A stretch of 64,000 bases of DNA, from the NCBI RefSeq assembly GCF_021917145.1, contig NC_061061.1, forward strand, positions 4,039,390-4,103,389. The letters are read 5' to 3'. This document shows positions 12,131 to 23,500 of this stretch, in pieces. Origin of the DNA: Hypomesus transpacificus. Taxonomy: Eukaryota; Chordata; Actinopteri; Osmeriformes; Osmeridae. Each line of letters starts with the position of its first letter. The stretch's first letter is position 1. Made by a program: the position numbers and the translations under genes. The notes under the pieces are model-generated. The model made no database searches. It was not told where the DNA came from and saw nothing but the letters and a program-made list of their open reading frames with translations.

Positions 12131-12637
12131 ATGAGACTGATTTCCCAGACAGCAGCTGCTGTGATCACTGTGTGCATCGTCTCCGTTATGTCAGTGCCTG
12201 CAGCGAACATAGAGGAGTGGAAATCTCTCAGCAACCCACAGAACAGAGCTCTGGTAAGTCTTCTACATCTCACCCCGTTGTTGGTTTATTGATTGAAACT
12301 GTTTAGTTATTTATGCATGAATGGGGCTTACTCTAAGTTTGGGATATTATTAATTTGTATAAACAGAATGCATCTGTGTATTTCTTTACCTCTCACAGTT
12401 CTTAAGTAACTTAGTAATTGACTTTAGTTGCATATTAATTCATCATCATTGAATTAATGATTCAATCAAAATAAAATGAATGTACAAATTTAGTTTTTCC
12501 AGATTCTACAATCATATCTTGAAAGTAGAGACATGAACTCACTGGAAAAGCAGCAGCAGGACTTCGACAGCAGACTCCCAGTATCCAACTTGGAAAATTA
12601 CCAGCTTCATTTTCCAAACAACATATATGACGTTTAG
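12131..12637 (+). CDS. Orphan small secreted protein, 85 residues (candidate peptide hormone precursor)
   Basis: I do not recognise this gene. The coding exons are 12131-12253 and 12503-12637, joined in phase 0 by a GTAAGT donor and a TTTTTCCAG acceptor. The upstream context predicts an untranslated exon at about 11938-11997. Residues 1-24 form a signal peptide: MRL, a hydrophobic core rich in Ala, Val and Ile, then SVPA before a likely cut at Ala24/Ala25. The mature part of about 61 residues starts ANIEEWKSLSNPQNRAL. It has no cysteine, dibasic site or amidation glycine, is probably helical through residues 26-60, and ends FPNNIYDV. TATA box, signal peptide, small exons and a nearby AATAAA all suit a real gene. 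It lies where human BTD sits, between ANKRD28 and HACL1, but is unrelated to biotinidase. A fast-evolving neuropeptide or secreted factor is possible, but the function is unknown. Confidence 0.65.
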
Positions 12638-12746
12638 TTAAAACCAATTATAATTGTAATGTAGGTCTACCGTGTGTTTTTTGTGTGTGTCTTGTATGAT
12701 GTTAGATGTTTGTGCAACAAGTGTTCATTATATTTTATGCAGACTT

Positions 12747-12752
12747 AATAAA
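12747..12752 (+). terminator. AATAAA polyadenylation signal of the small secreted-protein gene
   Basis: AATAAA lies 110 bases past the TAG at 12635-12637. That spacing is typical of a compact 3' untranslated region and supports a short independent transcript. Confidence 0.65.
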
Positions 12753-13082
12753 TAATTGATTGCCATGCGATGACAATGTTCAAAATTATTATTATTATTT
12801 GTTTTTAAATTGTTGCAGTAGTATTGCAATAATACTCTGGTAGCCTATGTTAAGTGCAATTCAATTTCCTGATTATTCATCTAAAGTACATGATATTTTC
12901 ATGTTCTTGATATTATCAATTAGATTATTATTATTTCTTCCATCCATTTTTTGCACTCTCTAAATGTCGGTCTGTGCATCATCAAATTCAGAAGCAAAGT
13001 GCTTTACTTTTACTGTAGAATGGTTTACTTGGAATGTTATTGTAAATGGATGCAGTATTGCATTCATGTACTCTGGTGCACC
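12753..13082. other. Short intergenic spacer, nothing recognised
   Basis: About 330 bases of AT-rich sequence between the orphan gene and the HACL1 promoter. No repeats or reading frames of note are visible. Confidence 0.6.
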
Positions 13083-13108
13083 GATTGGCTAAGAATCACC
13101 CGGAAGTG
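13083..13108 (+). promoter_or_regulatory. hacl1: HACL1 proximal promoter: inverted CCAAT box and ETS site
   Basis: GATTGG (inverted CCAAT) at 13083-13088 is followed by ACCCGGAAGTG, an ETS/GABP-type site, at 13098-13108. Both lie 220-250 bases upstream of the HACL1 start codon with no TATA box, as expected for a broadly expressed metabolic gene. The transcription start is inferred, not seen. Confidence 0.5.
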
Positions 13109-13329
13109 ATCTGCAGCGGGTCGTTAATGTTTATTAGTTTTGTAAAGTAACTGGAGATAAGTTATTGGTCACAACCAAGTTTGTAGTTTTACAGAATAAC
13201 GGTACATAATAGAAAACGGACGGATTACATTTGCTAAACGTGGATATAACATTTGAAAGGCTAGACAGACGTAATAGTGGAAGCGTAAAATCAAGGTTCG
13301 GGCTTAGAGTTAGGGTTCGAGGGACAGCC

Positions 13330-14476
13330 ATGGAAGAGGTTACTGGGGCTCAGCTTATTGCTGAAGCATTAAAAGCTCAGGTAAGATTGTATCCATTTCG
13401 TTTGTTTCGTTAAAGTTGTGATTTATTTGTGCCCTTGCAATGACACACTAAACTACGCAGGAATTAGCCTAAGTGTACCAAAGGTCATTGAACTTAAATT
13501 TGTTAGCACAAGCATACACAATTTGTGGCCAAATGTTTACTTTCAACTGAAAAATGTTACTCGAAACCATAACTCAATGTGACATGTGAATGTGACTTTC
13601 TTTTCGGCAGAATGTAGACTATATGTTTGGAATAGTTGGTGTTCCAATCATAGAAGTAGCAATGGCTGCACAGGCTTCAGGAATCAAGTATATAGGGATG
13701 CGCAATGAACAGGCGGTAAGAATAACTCATTTAGTATCACTTAATATAGGGTGCTATTGTCCATCTAGTCCTAATATTATATCTAATAGTCTGTGTATCA
13801 CCCAACAGGCTTGTTATGCTGCATCTGCAGTTGGATATCTTACTGGACGGTATGACATAGGATAAATCAAGTTCTTAGGTGCCAAGGAACCCAAATTTTA
13901 CTCACTATTTTGACATAATTTGTTTGTTTGTACATTTAGTACTGTCTCGTTTTTTCTTCTAGTCCAGGGGCCTGTTTGGTTGTGTCTGGGCCTGGCCTCA
14001 TTCATGCACTTGGTGGGATGGCTAATGCCAATGTGAACTGCTGGTAAGACTTTCAAAACATAATACCTTACACATGAAAGATTTGTCTTTTATGCTTCAA
14101 ATTCCTGTGAGTTTGTTAGCAGGTCTCTCTCATTGTTTCACTCACTCACTCATTCACTGCTTCTGTCTGTGTAGGCCCGTGGTCGTCATTGGAGGCTCCT
14201 CAGATTCCAACCAGGAAACAACAGGGGCATTTCAAGAGTTTCCTCAGGTAAGTGTTTTTGTTGTTGTTACTTTTTCTAAAAAGTAGCGTCTTAGTTGAAC
14301 GAACACGTGTCTTTCAGGTGGAAGCATGCCGACTGTACAGCAAGTTCTCTGCCCGGCCAAGCAGTTTGGGGGCCATCCCATCTGTTGTCGAAAAGGTAAT
14401 TACATCTATCTTATTCAGACCTTCAAGGGCACAATTTTGCAAGACTGTACTACCAAGTCTCACTTCATGTTTTGTT

Positions 14477-14524
<48 letters not shown>

Positions 14525-17500
14525 AGGCGGTACGCACAAGCATGTATGGACGCCCAGGTGCCTGCTACGTGGACATATCTGGAGACATGGTCAATGCCAT
14601 GGTGGACAGGACCAAAGTCAGGTGTGTTTTCATCAACCGAAGTTGTGTGGGATGGCCTTATCTGTTAAGTGTTGCTGCATCATTTCATAATCGAAACTTT
14701 TATCATTTACTTTGTTCATCATTGATTTGAATGATTTGAATGAACGTTTTCCTTGTTTTATCTGGGGCCAGAGTGGTGTCCTGTTGTCTACCTCCTCCAG
14801 TGAGTTTGGCTGACCCTGTTGCAATCACCGAAGCACTCACTGTCTTGAAAGGAGCCAAAAGGCCTTTACTCATCATTGGCAAAGGTAGCAAACAATCTCC
14901 TATGTTTACTTAATCTGTACCTAGTCTATGTCCGACTCGGGTCACTCAGAGCAAAGGCAACGGCGACGGTTCAAGTCATGAATGATTCCGTGTAATGGCG
15001 CCCCCTACAGGCGCAGCCCATGGGAGAGCAGAGGTTTCTCTCAGGGAGCTGGTGGAAAGCTGTGGTCTTCCCTTCCTGCCCACTCCCATGGGGAAAGGAG
15101 TGCTGCCCGACGACCATCCCAACTGTGTGTCTGCTGCTCGGTCCAGGTCAGCCTAGCTTCCCTCACCAGCCCGGGCAGTATCCCCTCCCCACTCGCCACC
15201 TCTCACAGTATCTCACAGCAAAGTGTGCGTTTGTTTAGGAAACAAAGGCTGAGTGTGGTTCCATGCGCAATTTCTCCTATTGAACACGCTCTCTCTCTCT
15301 GTCCATTCTTTTTTGTCTTTTCTCCATTTTTTTTCCCTCTCTCCTCCGGTTTCTTAATGGATGCTTCTGATGTCCAGAGCTCTTCTTCAGGCAGACGTTG
15401 TGGTGCTGTTCGGTGCCAGGTTGAACTGGATCTTACACTTTGGCCTCCCTCCGAGATTTGACCCGGACGTAAAAGTCATCCAGGTACAGTAGGGGCAGAA
15501 CATGCCGTGTTTCGTTGCAGAAGTCATGCTTGATCTTTCACAGTCCTGGACGGTAAGTGCAAGGGTGGAGCGAAGTGAAATATTCACATTCCCTAACATA
15601 GAGGTGTTATATAAAAGAAAGTCTGAAATCAACTTTGAAACCGCACATCATTTTTGGTACAGCAGCCATAGTCCTAGCTGGCCAATAGCCAGGTCTCCAG
15701 CTGTCAGAATGGACTCCACATGCTTACCGCTGGTATGCTGTAGTAACATAGCATGTGTGTTATTTCTGTCCAGGTTGACCTTTGTGCCGAGGAGATGGGG
15801 AACAATGTGAAGCCTGCTGCTGCTCTCCTCGGGGACATCAACTCTGTTGTTACTCAGGTAAACCCTAAAAACCCACATAGATCACCCGATCCACACAACC
15901 ACATAACCCTTTAGTAGCTTCGAAGTATTTGGGAGAGTTGCTGCTGTGTTTAACTGTCTCTGGCTGTTGCTACTGTCGTCAGCTCCTTGAGCACATTCGC
16001 AAAGACGGCTGGATATATCCACCCGACGCCGAGTGGTGGACAATCCTGAAAGACAAGATGGCCGCTAATGCAAAATCATCCAAGGTGTGAGTTACTCTTC
16101 CTAGAATGTCTCCTCCTAGAATTCTCTAGAATACACATTGAGAAGTTTCTCCTCCTACACTAAAGTACATAATTATGTAGATATTCTGTAGACATGACAC
16201 TTGCACAATGACATTGTCGTCCAACTTCGAGTCGGGGAAATGTTGTCCTCATTTTTGCCTTAATTCTTGCCTCTCCAGGCTCTGGCTCTCCACTCGGTCA
16301 TGCCTATGAACTACTACAACGTGTTCCACCACATTGCCCAGCTGCTGCCTCGCGACTGCATCATCGTCAGCGAGGGTGCCAATACCATGGACATCGGACG
16401 CACCATGCTACACAACTACCTTCCCAGACACAGGCAAGGCATGCCCGCTCAGGCAGAGGTCAAAGGTTACATTCACCTCACGTTTGTTGGCCTCTGCCCT
16501 GTTTGGTCTAGGGATGCACCGAATCCAGATTTTTGGGGTTCGGCCGAATACCAAATCCACTGGTTAAGATTCTGCCGAATACCGAATCCTACTCCCATCC
16601 TCAGTCCATTAACACAGTAAACACATTAATGAAGTAAACAACGTCCACAGCAGTGTTTTAGTTTTTTTCTTTACTGTAAAAAAAAAGAAAAGGCAACGTT
16701 ATGCCAGGAAGACAAGTGGGAAAAACGATTTTGACAATAACCATAAGCCTATCCCAAGATCCAATCAATATCCAAAATATTAGCCTTTAAGATTTCTTGA
16801 AATTCTTTTGGATGTTTCATACGCAAATGTTTTAACAGCGGAGATGTTGTGTATTGTTTAGGGTCCTTGCCACCACGAGACAAATTGGCATTGCAAATTG
16901 AACATGTAGCTCGACTTGAATCGCCTTCTTTTGACTGAAAGTACTGCCAAACAACACTTTTTCTGCTCACGAGTTCCATTTTCACTTTCTCAGCCTACTG
17001 CATTGAACGCTCCACCTACGTAAACACCTTCCCGTAATCAACGTTGGCGTCATTATGTCGACCAGCGTAGCGCGCGTTGTGCAAGCGTAGGGTTCGGTGG
17101 AAAATAATTCTAAGGTTCGGCCGAAACCGAACCCCATCAAAAAGCCCAATATTCGTCAAAATCCGAATCCTGGATTCGGTGCATCCCTAGTTTGGTCATC
17201 GCCTTGAATACTGTTATGTCATGTTAGGTGGTTGCTCATGAATGTCATGACCCTCTGGAACTCATGTGGATGTGTGGCCTTGTAAGCGAACCCGGTGTGT
17301 GTTTGTGGGCAGGTTGGACGCTGGCACGTTTGGCACCATGGGGGTCGGCCTTGGCTTTGCCGTCGCGGCCGCAGCCGTGGAGAGGGGGAACGGCACGGGG
17401 CAGAGGGTGGTGTGCGTGGAGGGGGACAGTGCCTTTGGCTTCTCCGGTATGGAGGTAGAGACCATGTGCAGGTGTGTAGCGTCTCACTCATCTCTCTCTG

Positions 17501-19394
17501 TCCCGCTACCTCCTCACCACACAGGCCTTCAGGTCGAGGAATGATTCACACTATCATAACAAATCAGTTGTCATTTGTGTCGTCCTTTTTACAGTGTCAT
17601 AGAGGGCTTCACCTTTGCTGGTAGAACTGCACCTAAATCAGCCCAAAGCCGCAAGGTTCAGATTGTTACTCTCCCCTCTGTATCAGGTACAAGCTTCCTG
17701 TGATCATCATTGTGGTCAACAACAACGGCATCTACAGTGGAGTGGACTCTGAGACGTGGGAAGTGATGGGGAAGATGGGAGATCTGACCACAGTGTAAGT
17801 CACATGACCCAGGTGTCCTCATGCTCTGTGCCTTAACACCCTGCAAGGATGTTCTGGAGGATTCCACTGAGGGACGTTCTCGTCTGAATTTTTTTTCGGG
17901 TGCCCCAGTAGCTCACTGGATGGGAACACGTACCATTAAGGCTAATCCCAGGCGCATGGGCCAGGGTTCGAATGGAGGCCATTTTCTGCATGTCTCCCCC
18001 CCCCCCCCCCCCCCCTTCCATGCTTTCCTGTCTTTCATCAACTGTCCTATCAATAAAATGAGAGGACAGATCAAATCAAAACAAAACATATACTCATCCT
18101 GTTTGGTTGTGTCCACCCCAAGTGCCCCGCCAGTGACCCTGCTGCCGGACGCCCGCTACGATGAGGTCATGACTGCGTTCGGGGGCCAGGGCTTCCTGGT
18201 GAGGACGGAGGAGGAGCTGCGGAGGGCCCTGGAGCTCAGCCTGAGCGAGTGGGAGCGGCCCAGCCTCATCAACGTCCTCATCGACCCCGCCTCGGACAGG
18301 AAGCAACAGGTGACTGGGGCCGGGGGCACGCTTGCGTCGCAGGCCTTCCGGCATGCGGAGAGGTGTGTCTCTTGAGAAAGGGGAGAAGACGGCCGTTCGG
18401 GGGAAGAAACGGCAGACGAAGTCAGACCAAGTCAATGTATCTCTCTCTAGGGCTGTCTATCTCAGTAGGGTTGTCTCTGTCCCCGTAGGGCTGTCTCTAT
18501 CCCTAGGGCTGTCTCCGTCTCTGTAGGGCTGTTTCTGTCTCTAGGGCTGTTTCCGTCGCTGTAAGGCTGTCTCTTTAACTCTGTAAGGACTGTGTGACTG
18601 ACAGGAGCGTTCGGTAAGCCTCGACTCCAGGTGCACTTCAGAACCATTGTAGTCCACAGACAATCCCGCCACATCACACCAATCTGGCCTTTCTATTTGA
18701 AGAACCCCTTTAATTAGAGGGGTGAACCTCCTTTTGTTTATGTGGAAGGTATCCAAGCAACCCCCATGCTTGAGGATTGGATGCCATGGTGACAGTGGGA
18801 CACTTGAGCTGGTCTCTGGTCTGCTGAAACACAGGGCCCACACACGGGTCGTGGACACAGCCAGGGCCACAGAGCTGTACCTCATTTAACAGATAGGAGA
18901 ACACATAGGATATTGGTTGTATTTGCTCAAAACATAGCCGGCACAAGGCTTAAGCGAACACAGGGGCCCTGAGCGGCTGCTTAGGGCCCCTGTGGCTACC
19001 AAAGGGGCCCCAAGAGCACATGAATTTACAGTTTAATGTAATAAAAATATATATAAATACTTTTTTAAGCGACGCTGAGGGGCCCACACATCAATTTTGC
19101 TTGAGGCCCCATAAAGGCTTGGGCTGGCCCTGGATCAAAATACCTTGCCTACCTTGCCTACAGCAAGGAATGCATAGAAGAGCTTCAGGGATGTCACATT
19201 TATTCACGTCACATGTAATTGGTGATGGAACATTCTAGATTGAGTCACTTCTATGGAATTCTTGCTTAACTTTTTTCAGGCATAGCAATACCTCAGGATG
19301 TCTCTCACTCTCCCATGTTTTTTTTCTTGTTTGTTGTCTTGCTTGCTGTCTGTGTTTCTAGGAGTTTCCTTGGCTCACTCGTTCTAACCTGTAG
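13330..19394 (+). CDS. hacl1: HACL1, peroxisomal 2-hydroxyacyl-CoA lyase 1
   Basis: Thiamine-diphosphate enzyme that cleaves 2-hydroxyacyl-CoA (for example 2-hydroxyphytanoyl-CoA) to an aldehyde and formyl-CoA in peroxisomal alpha-oxidation. Exons: 13330-13380, 13611-13715, 13809-13849, 13963-14043, 14175-14247, 14318-14395, 14527-14621, 14772-14884, 15011-15146, 15378-15483, 15774-15857, 15983-16084, 16279-16433, 17313-17471, 17687-17794, 18123-18309, 19362-19394. The frame closes at 568 residues (human 578). The cofactor-activating Glu is residue 50, in MRNEQA. The ThDP/Mg motif runs from GDS at 444-446 to NNNG at 471-474. The protein ends SNL, a non-canonical PTS1-like tripeptide (human SNM). 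The intron after 16433 has a GC donor, the acceptor at 14526 follows 45 cytosines, and a hAT element lies in the intron at 16434-17312. Confidence 0.97.
14478..14522 (+). repeat. C45 homopolymer serving as the polypyrimidine tract of HACL1 exon 7
   Basis: Forty-five uninterrupted cytosines are followed by AAAG and the exon starting at 14527. The acceptor's pyrimidine tract is therefore almost pure C. Homopolymer length may be an assembly estimate. Confidence 0.9.
16509..17189 (-). mobile_element. Non-autonomous hAT transposon, 681 bp, in a HACL1 intron
   Basis: Terminal inverted repeats begin TAGGGATGCACCGAATCC and end GGATTCGGTGCATCCCTA. The 8-bp target duplication GTTTGGTC lies at 16501-16508 and 17190-17197. 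Sub-terminal copies of GGTTCGGCCGAA repeat inside both ends. The interior carries one minus-strand reading frame for a BED zinc finger and no catalytic transposase region. Confidence 0.93.
16749..16985 (-). pseudogene. BED zinc-finger remnant of a hAT transposase (78 residues)
   Basis: The frame begins [17 protein letters not shown] and holds a BED-type finger: a conserved Trp-Tyr-Phe region, then CSIC with paired cysteines, then HLRMKH with paired histidines. In hAT transposases and ZBED proteins this domain binds terminal repeats. The RNase-H-like catalytic core and the dimerisation domain are missing, so it cannot be a transposase alone. The intact frame and ATG leave open a DNA-binding peptide, but transcription is unproven. 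Confidence 0.75.
17898..18074 (+). mobile_element. tRNA-derived SINE of a second family
   Basis: The head has CAGTAGCTCACTGGATGGG (A-box-like) and AGGGTTCGAATGGAG (B-box-like). A body with CTGCATGTCTCCCC, a C run and TTTCCTGTC follows, ending in CAATAAAATGAGAGG. It lies in a HACL1 intron, ending about 50 bases before the exon at 18123. A diverged relative on the minus strand lies at 46330-46459. Confidence 0.75.
18940..19135. mobile_element. Possible MITE with GGCCC-rich ends
   Basis: AGCCGGCACAAGGCTTAAGC on the left and GCTTGGGCTGGCCCT on the right are loosely inverted. Internal GGGGCCC blocks are also arranged as inverted copies. It lies in the last HACL1 intron. Boundaries are uncertain and no clear target duplication was found. 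Confidence 0.4.
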
Positions 19395-20521
19395 ACTGAA
19401 GAGGCCTCTGCAGGAGATGTCCTGAGATGCACCAGCTTCTTCCTCCAGAATCACTCAATTCGGCTCAAATATTAAGTGTCTCTCTCATCGCTTATGTATG
19501 GAGAGATCTATGAGGCTATGTTTGTAATTTTTTATATGCAATTAACTGTTTCTATGAAATGTTGACAATAATCCATGTTTACTACACAGTAGTATTAACT
19601 CTAATTCTGTATATGATTGATGTCTGAACTATTTTCGTATAAATCATTGCAATATAAAATATATTGTAGCATTTTACGTACTTTTAAAAAAAGAACTTGA
19701 ATTTGAATAAGCTTTGAAATACGCTTTTTGCACCCCTGACCGATATCCACATAATTAAATTAGGCTACTCTTTCTGTAAATGCAGACAATTAATTGTGTG
19801 GTAGCTGAGGCCCGGGGTTGTTGGGGGACCAGATCGATATAACTCAAGAGAACGATCTGCTTTTCCTACTGCGTGTCAACTGAGAAGTCTCGATCTGCAA
19901 CGTCTGTTGCACGAACATCAGACGCGCACTGATAAATGATAGACCGTACAGATGCTAATAAAAACGTAAGCTAATGTCTGATGTAATGCGTTGTAATGAC
20001 ATGTTTGAGTTACAGAAGCTTCTTCGTAAAATAATATAAAACACATAAACCTACTTCTCTGAATAATGTTTTATTCTGTAGTTAAACGCTTGAAGACAAG
20101 GTCATATTATAATAGTTGTGCAGGTTATTTGCGTTCTATTGCGAGAGTAAGCTGCGCTTAATTTTACGAGAGCGACTTGCACGTAGCCCGCCAGTGTATG
20201 GCTCGTCTCCAGCTTTCAGTGTCCAATAGCATCTCCCACAATGTGAGGATGTCCATGAGCATAAGGAATAACAAAGGCACCCCTGCAGTAGTAAGGTTCT
20301 AATATTGGCACAAAGGGCAGCTGACTCTTGTAATTTTAGCGCACACCGATGCAGGGGGAAAGATTTAATGGCATTGGTTGGCATCCCCCCCCCCTCCTCT
20401 GCGTGGGGATACTGAGAGAAAGAGAGAGGGAGGGAACGGTAGTAGAAGAGTATCAGAGAGTGAGAGAGGAGTACTCTGCTGTGGATGAGAATAACAAGTT
20501 ACAGAGAGACTTCTGTACTGA
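19395..20521 (+). other. HACL1 3' region and COLQ 5' region
   Basis: AT-rich HACL1 3' untranslated sequence has an AATAAA at 19967-19972 as its best polyadenylation candidate. The stretch from about 20390 to 20521 is probably the COLQ 5' untranslated region. No other gene, repeat or RNA is visible. Confidence 0.5.
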
Positions 20522-23500
20522 ATGAAGAACAGCATGCACCTCATACCGGTTGGATTTTATCTCTCACTATCTTTTTGTTATGTTTTCTCCCAGTCCTCTT
20601 TTTTGGAAATTTTATCATTCCCAACAGGTGAGTGCATGCATTTATTGCAGGTGTCTGTGTGTGTGCATGCGTGCAAACCTACGAGCTTGCATGTGTGTGT
20701 AGCTTTTATATGTGCTTGTGTGTGTTTGCACATGTGTACGTGTGTGGATGTCTCGGCATACCATCCCATGTCGAATGTGTCAATAAATTGTTCTATTTAT
20801 TTTCATTTGTGGACACAAGAGTGCTGTCAGAATGGAAATAGCTCTATTAATAGCAAAGCCGTCTACAGTTTCTATGAGGAGAGCATATGCTACTTCATAT
20901 CGGTATCTAGCCAAAACAAGCTGACTGTGTGATGCTTTGACAGTTGATGGACTTCCACTTTGTTACTTTGGCTTTTGACAGCAGATTTCAGGTTTCCCTC
21001 GTTTTGTTGAATTTTGGGGTTGTCGTTGTACAAAAGTGTCTTTTGTCATATTGTTGGTACGATGTTCAGTTGCTGTGTCTGTGTTGATAAGATCTGCCAG
21101 TGTGTGAGTGGATCTGGAGAAGCCAGAACACCTGCTCGTTTGAAAACTGCTAGGCTGACATTTGTCACTGACGAGACACATCCATGACACATTATCTGCC
21201 GTATTTCATCACAACAAATCATTTCGGGGTAAGGGGAGATCTGCAGACCCCGTTGTGTTTCTCAAATGACTAACCCTCACGTCCGTACACTTCACACAGG
21301 TCTCCAGCCCCCCGACGAGCAGAGAAGATTCAGCCCGTGCTGCTTGCTGAGCCCGCCCCCACCCCCCCTGTTCCCACCTCCCCCAGCGCTTTGGCGGCGC
21401 CATGGTCAAGTGAGTCCAAGTCATGTGACTTCTCCTCATGTGGTGTCCGATTGTTGATGTGTCCTTGGGTGATATCCCAACTGCTCCCCCCTCTTCCCAC
21501 CTCTCTCTTGCCCTCTGGCTGAGAGCGCCGGTGGTTTGTCATGACAGAGGTGTGTAGGAGGTGCCAGCTTTGCTGCCGGCTCACCATAATGCTGACTGGT
21601 GCGCTTCGGAGGTGAGAAGTGGAGGATGTACTTACAGATGCAAGCCTTCCGCAGGATGCTGGGCCGTAGGTGTGGAAGTATCTGTGGAGAGATTACTTTT
21701 AGAAACTTGCAGATAGAAGAAAGATTTAAAGATCGTTGATAGACCCCTATCGTTGATAGACCCCCCCCCCCCAGCCAGTTGTCTCGTGTTACCACCAATG
21801 AGTGTGTTGTTTGCAATCTCAAAAGAATTGAGTCCATCCTGTAAACAAGCTGAACATGCTGAACAATTCATCAAGGACTTCTCAAGAAACACATAATTAC
21901 TTGAATGCTTGATTTGCCTAGAACCATGAATTCATGCCAAGTAACGGATTCCACAAGGAGACCGACGTGGAGAAGGGACTTTCCTGTGCCATCGGCCCCC
22001 CCGGCATATCTGGCCCCCCGGGCCCTCAGGTAGGAGCTCAAGCCTGGAATCACCCTTTTCCAGTCCCACAGTCAATGGTACTCAAGAAATCCTACTGTGA
22101 GCTAAACGTATGAAAAAGTTGACCATCAGTGGCTAATAGAATATTCTCAGGTAGTCTATTGTGTCCTGCAGGGTTGCCTAAGCTGTGGGCGTAGTTGAGT
22201 TCACAGGTGAGGGAAGTCATTTTAGTGAGGAGGTGAGAGACCCGGTGCTTTCCAATCCGAGACCCGTGTGAGATCCTGCGGAAGAGGGGACGGGGATTAC
22301 TCCGACCCCTGCCACACAGCAGGCCATTAACGCTCTCCATTTAGCTCCGACGCAAATAGCCTTTTTCCACTGCCTGCCAGTACTCCACACTCTCCGCACA
22401 CACACACACAAACCATTCTTAGAACCAAACAAGAGTCTGTCCGCTTGGAAACGTGTGCACGTGTGTGCGTGCGCTTTGTTTCCATTCAACAGCTATGGTC
22501 AATGTATTGCAAGAGAGCCTAATGCTATCCAGTTCCAGAACCCTGTCATCCAAATTACGGAGCTAGCCTATACCAGAGAGGAAGCTAGCAAGGCACATTT
22601 CCAAATCAGTATTGATCATTCAGCTCTGTGTCAGGTAACTGAAACTGTCGATGTGAAGCAGACTTTAGGGGAACTCTAATGAATTGGGGTTTTAGACACA
22701 ATGGGCAATACGTTGTGCAAAAGCAATCCAGTCTTGTCTAAAAAAACAGTTGGTGATAGCTGTGTTTGCTTCCTTCAGGGTCCCCCTGGTTTACCAGGCT
22801 TGAAGGGGTCGAAAGGAGAGAAGGTACGTTTGGAAGCTAGAGTCGCCACTCTAGGAAAATAATTGATGAAAGATATGGTCGTCATTTATTTTGACAATTC
22901 AGGATTCGTCTGTCCACCGTTAGAGGACAACTGTAATCCCTTTGGAACATTGCTTTTGAAAAAGGACTGCATGTAATTCAATTTGAAATGTTATCCATTC
23001 ATTCTGTTTGGTAAAGCAGTTACCCTTTCAGTCAGCATTTTATTGATTGCACGTTCATGTCTGCCATGACAGGAAAGAACCTTGGTGTAAATGTCTTGTT
23101 TCTCTCTCCCCCTCATACACATTCTGTTGCTAGGGAGAAATTGGAAGACCAGGACAAAAGGTGAGAATCGCCATTAATCACTCGGTTTTCTATACTAAGT
23201 GGATTTGCTCAGAAATTAGATTGAGGGCCTGCTGTAACTCATATGGGCGCCCTGTGTGGGTGCGAGCTGCTCGGCGCGTTATGAGATTCAGAGCATTCGC
23301 AACCTTGACAGGATGCACATCGTAGAGGACGCAGAGCTGCGGAGAGGTGGAGGTGCAGGGATGTGCTGTGCTGAGGTTGGAGGCAGAAGCACTCTGGATG
23401 TCCTCCGACAGAAGGGCAGGTCCTGATCACTCTCAGCCCCTTTAACCCATCCAGCTCACAGCCTCCAGCCTCTAACCCCCCAGCCTCTAGACCCTACTCC

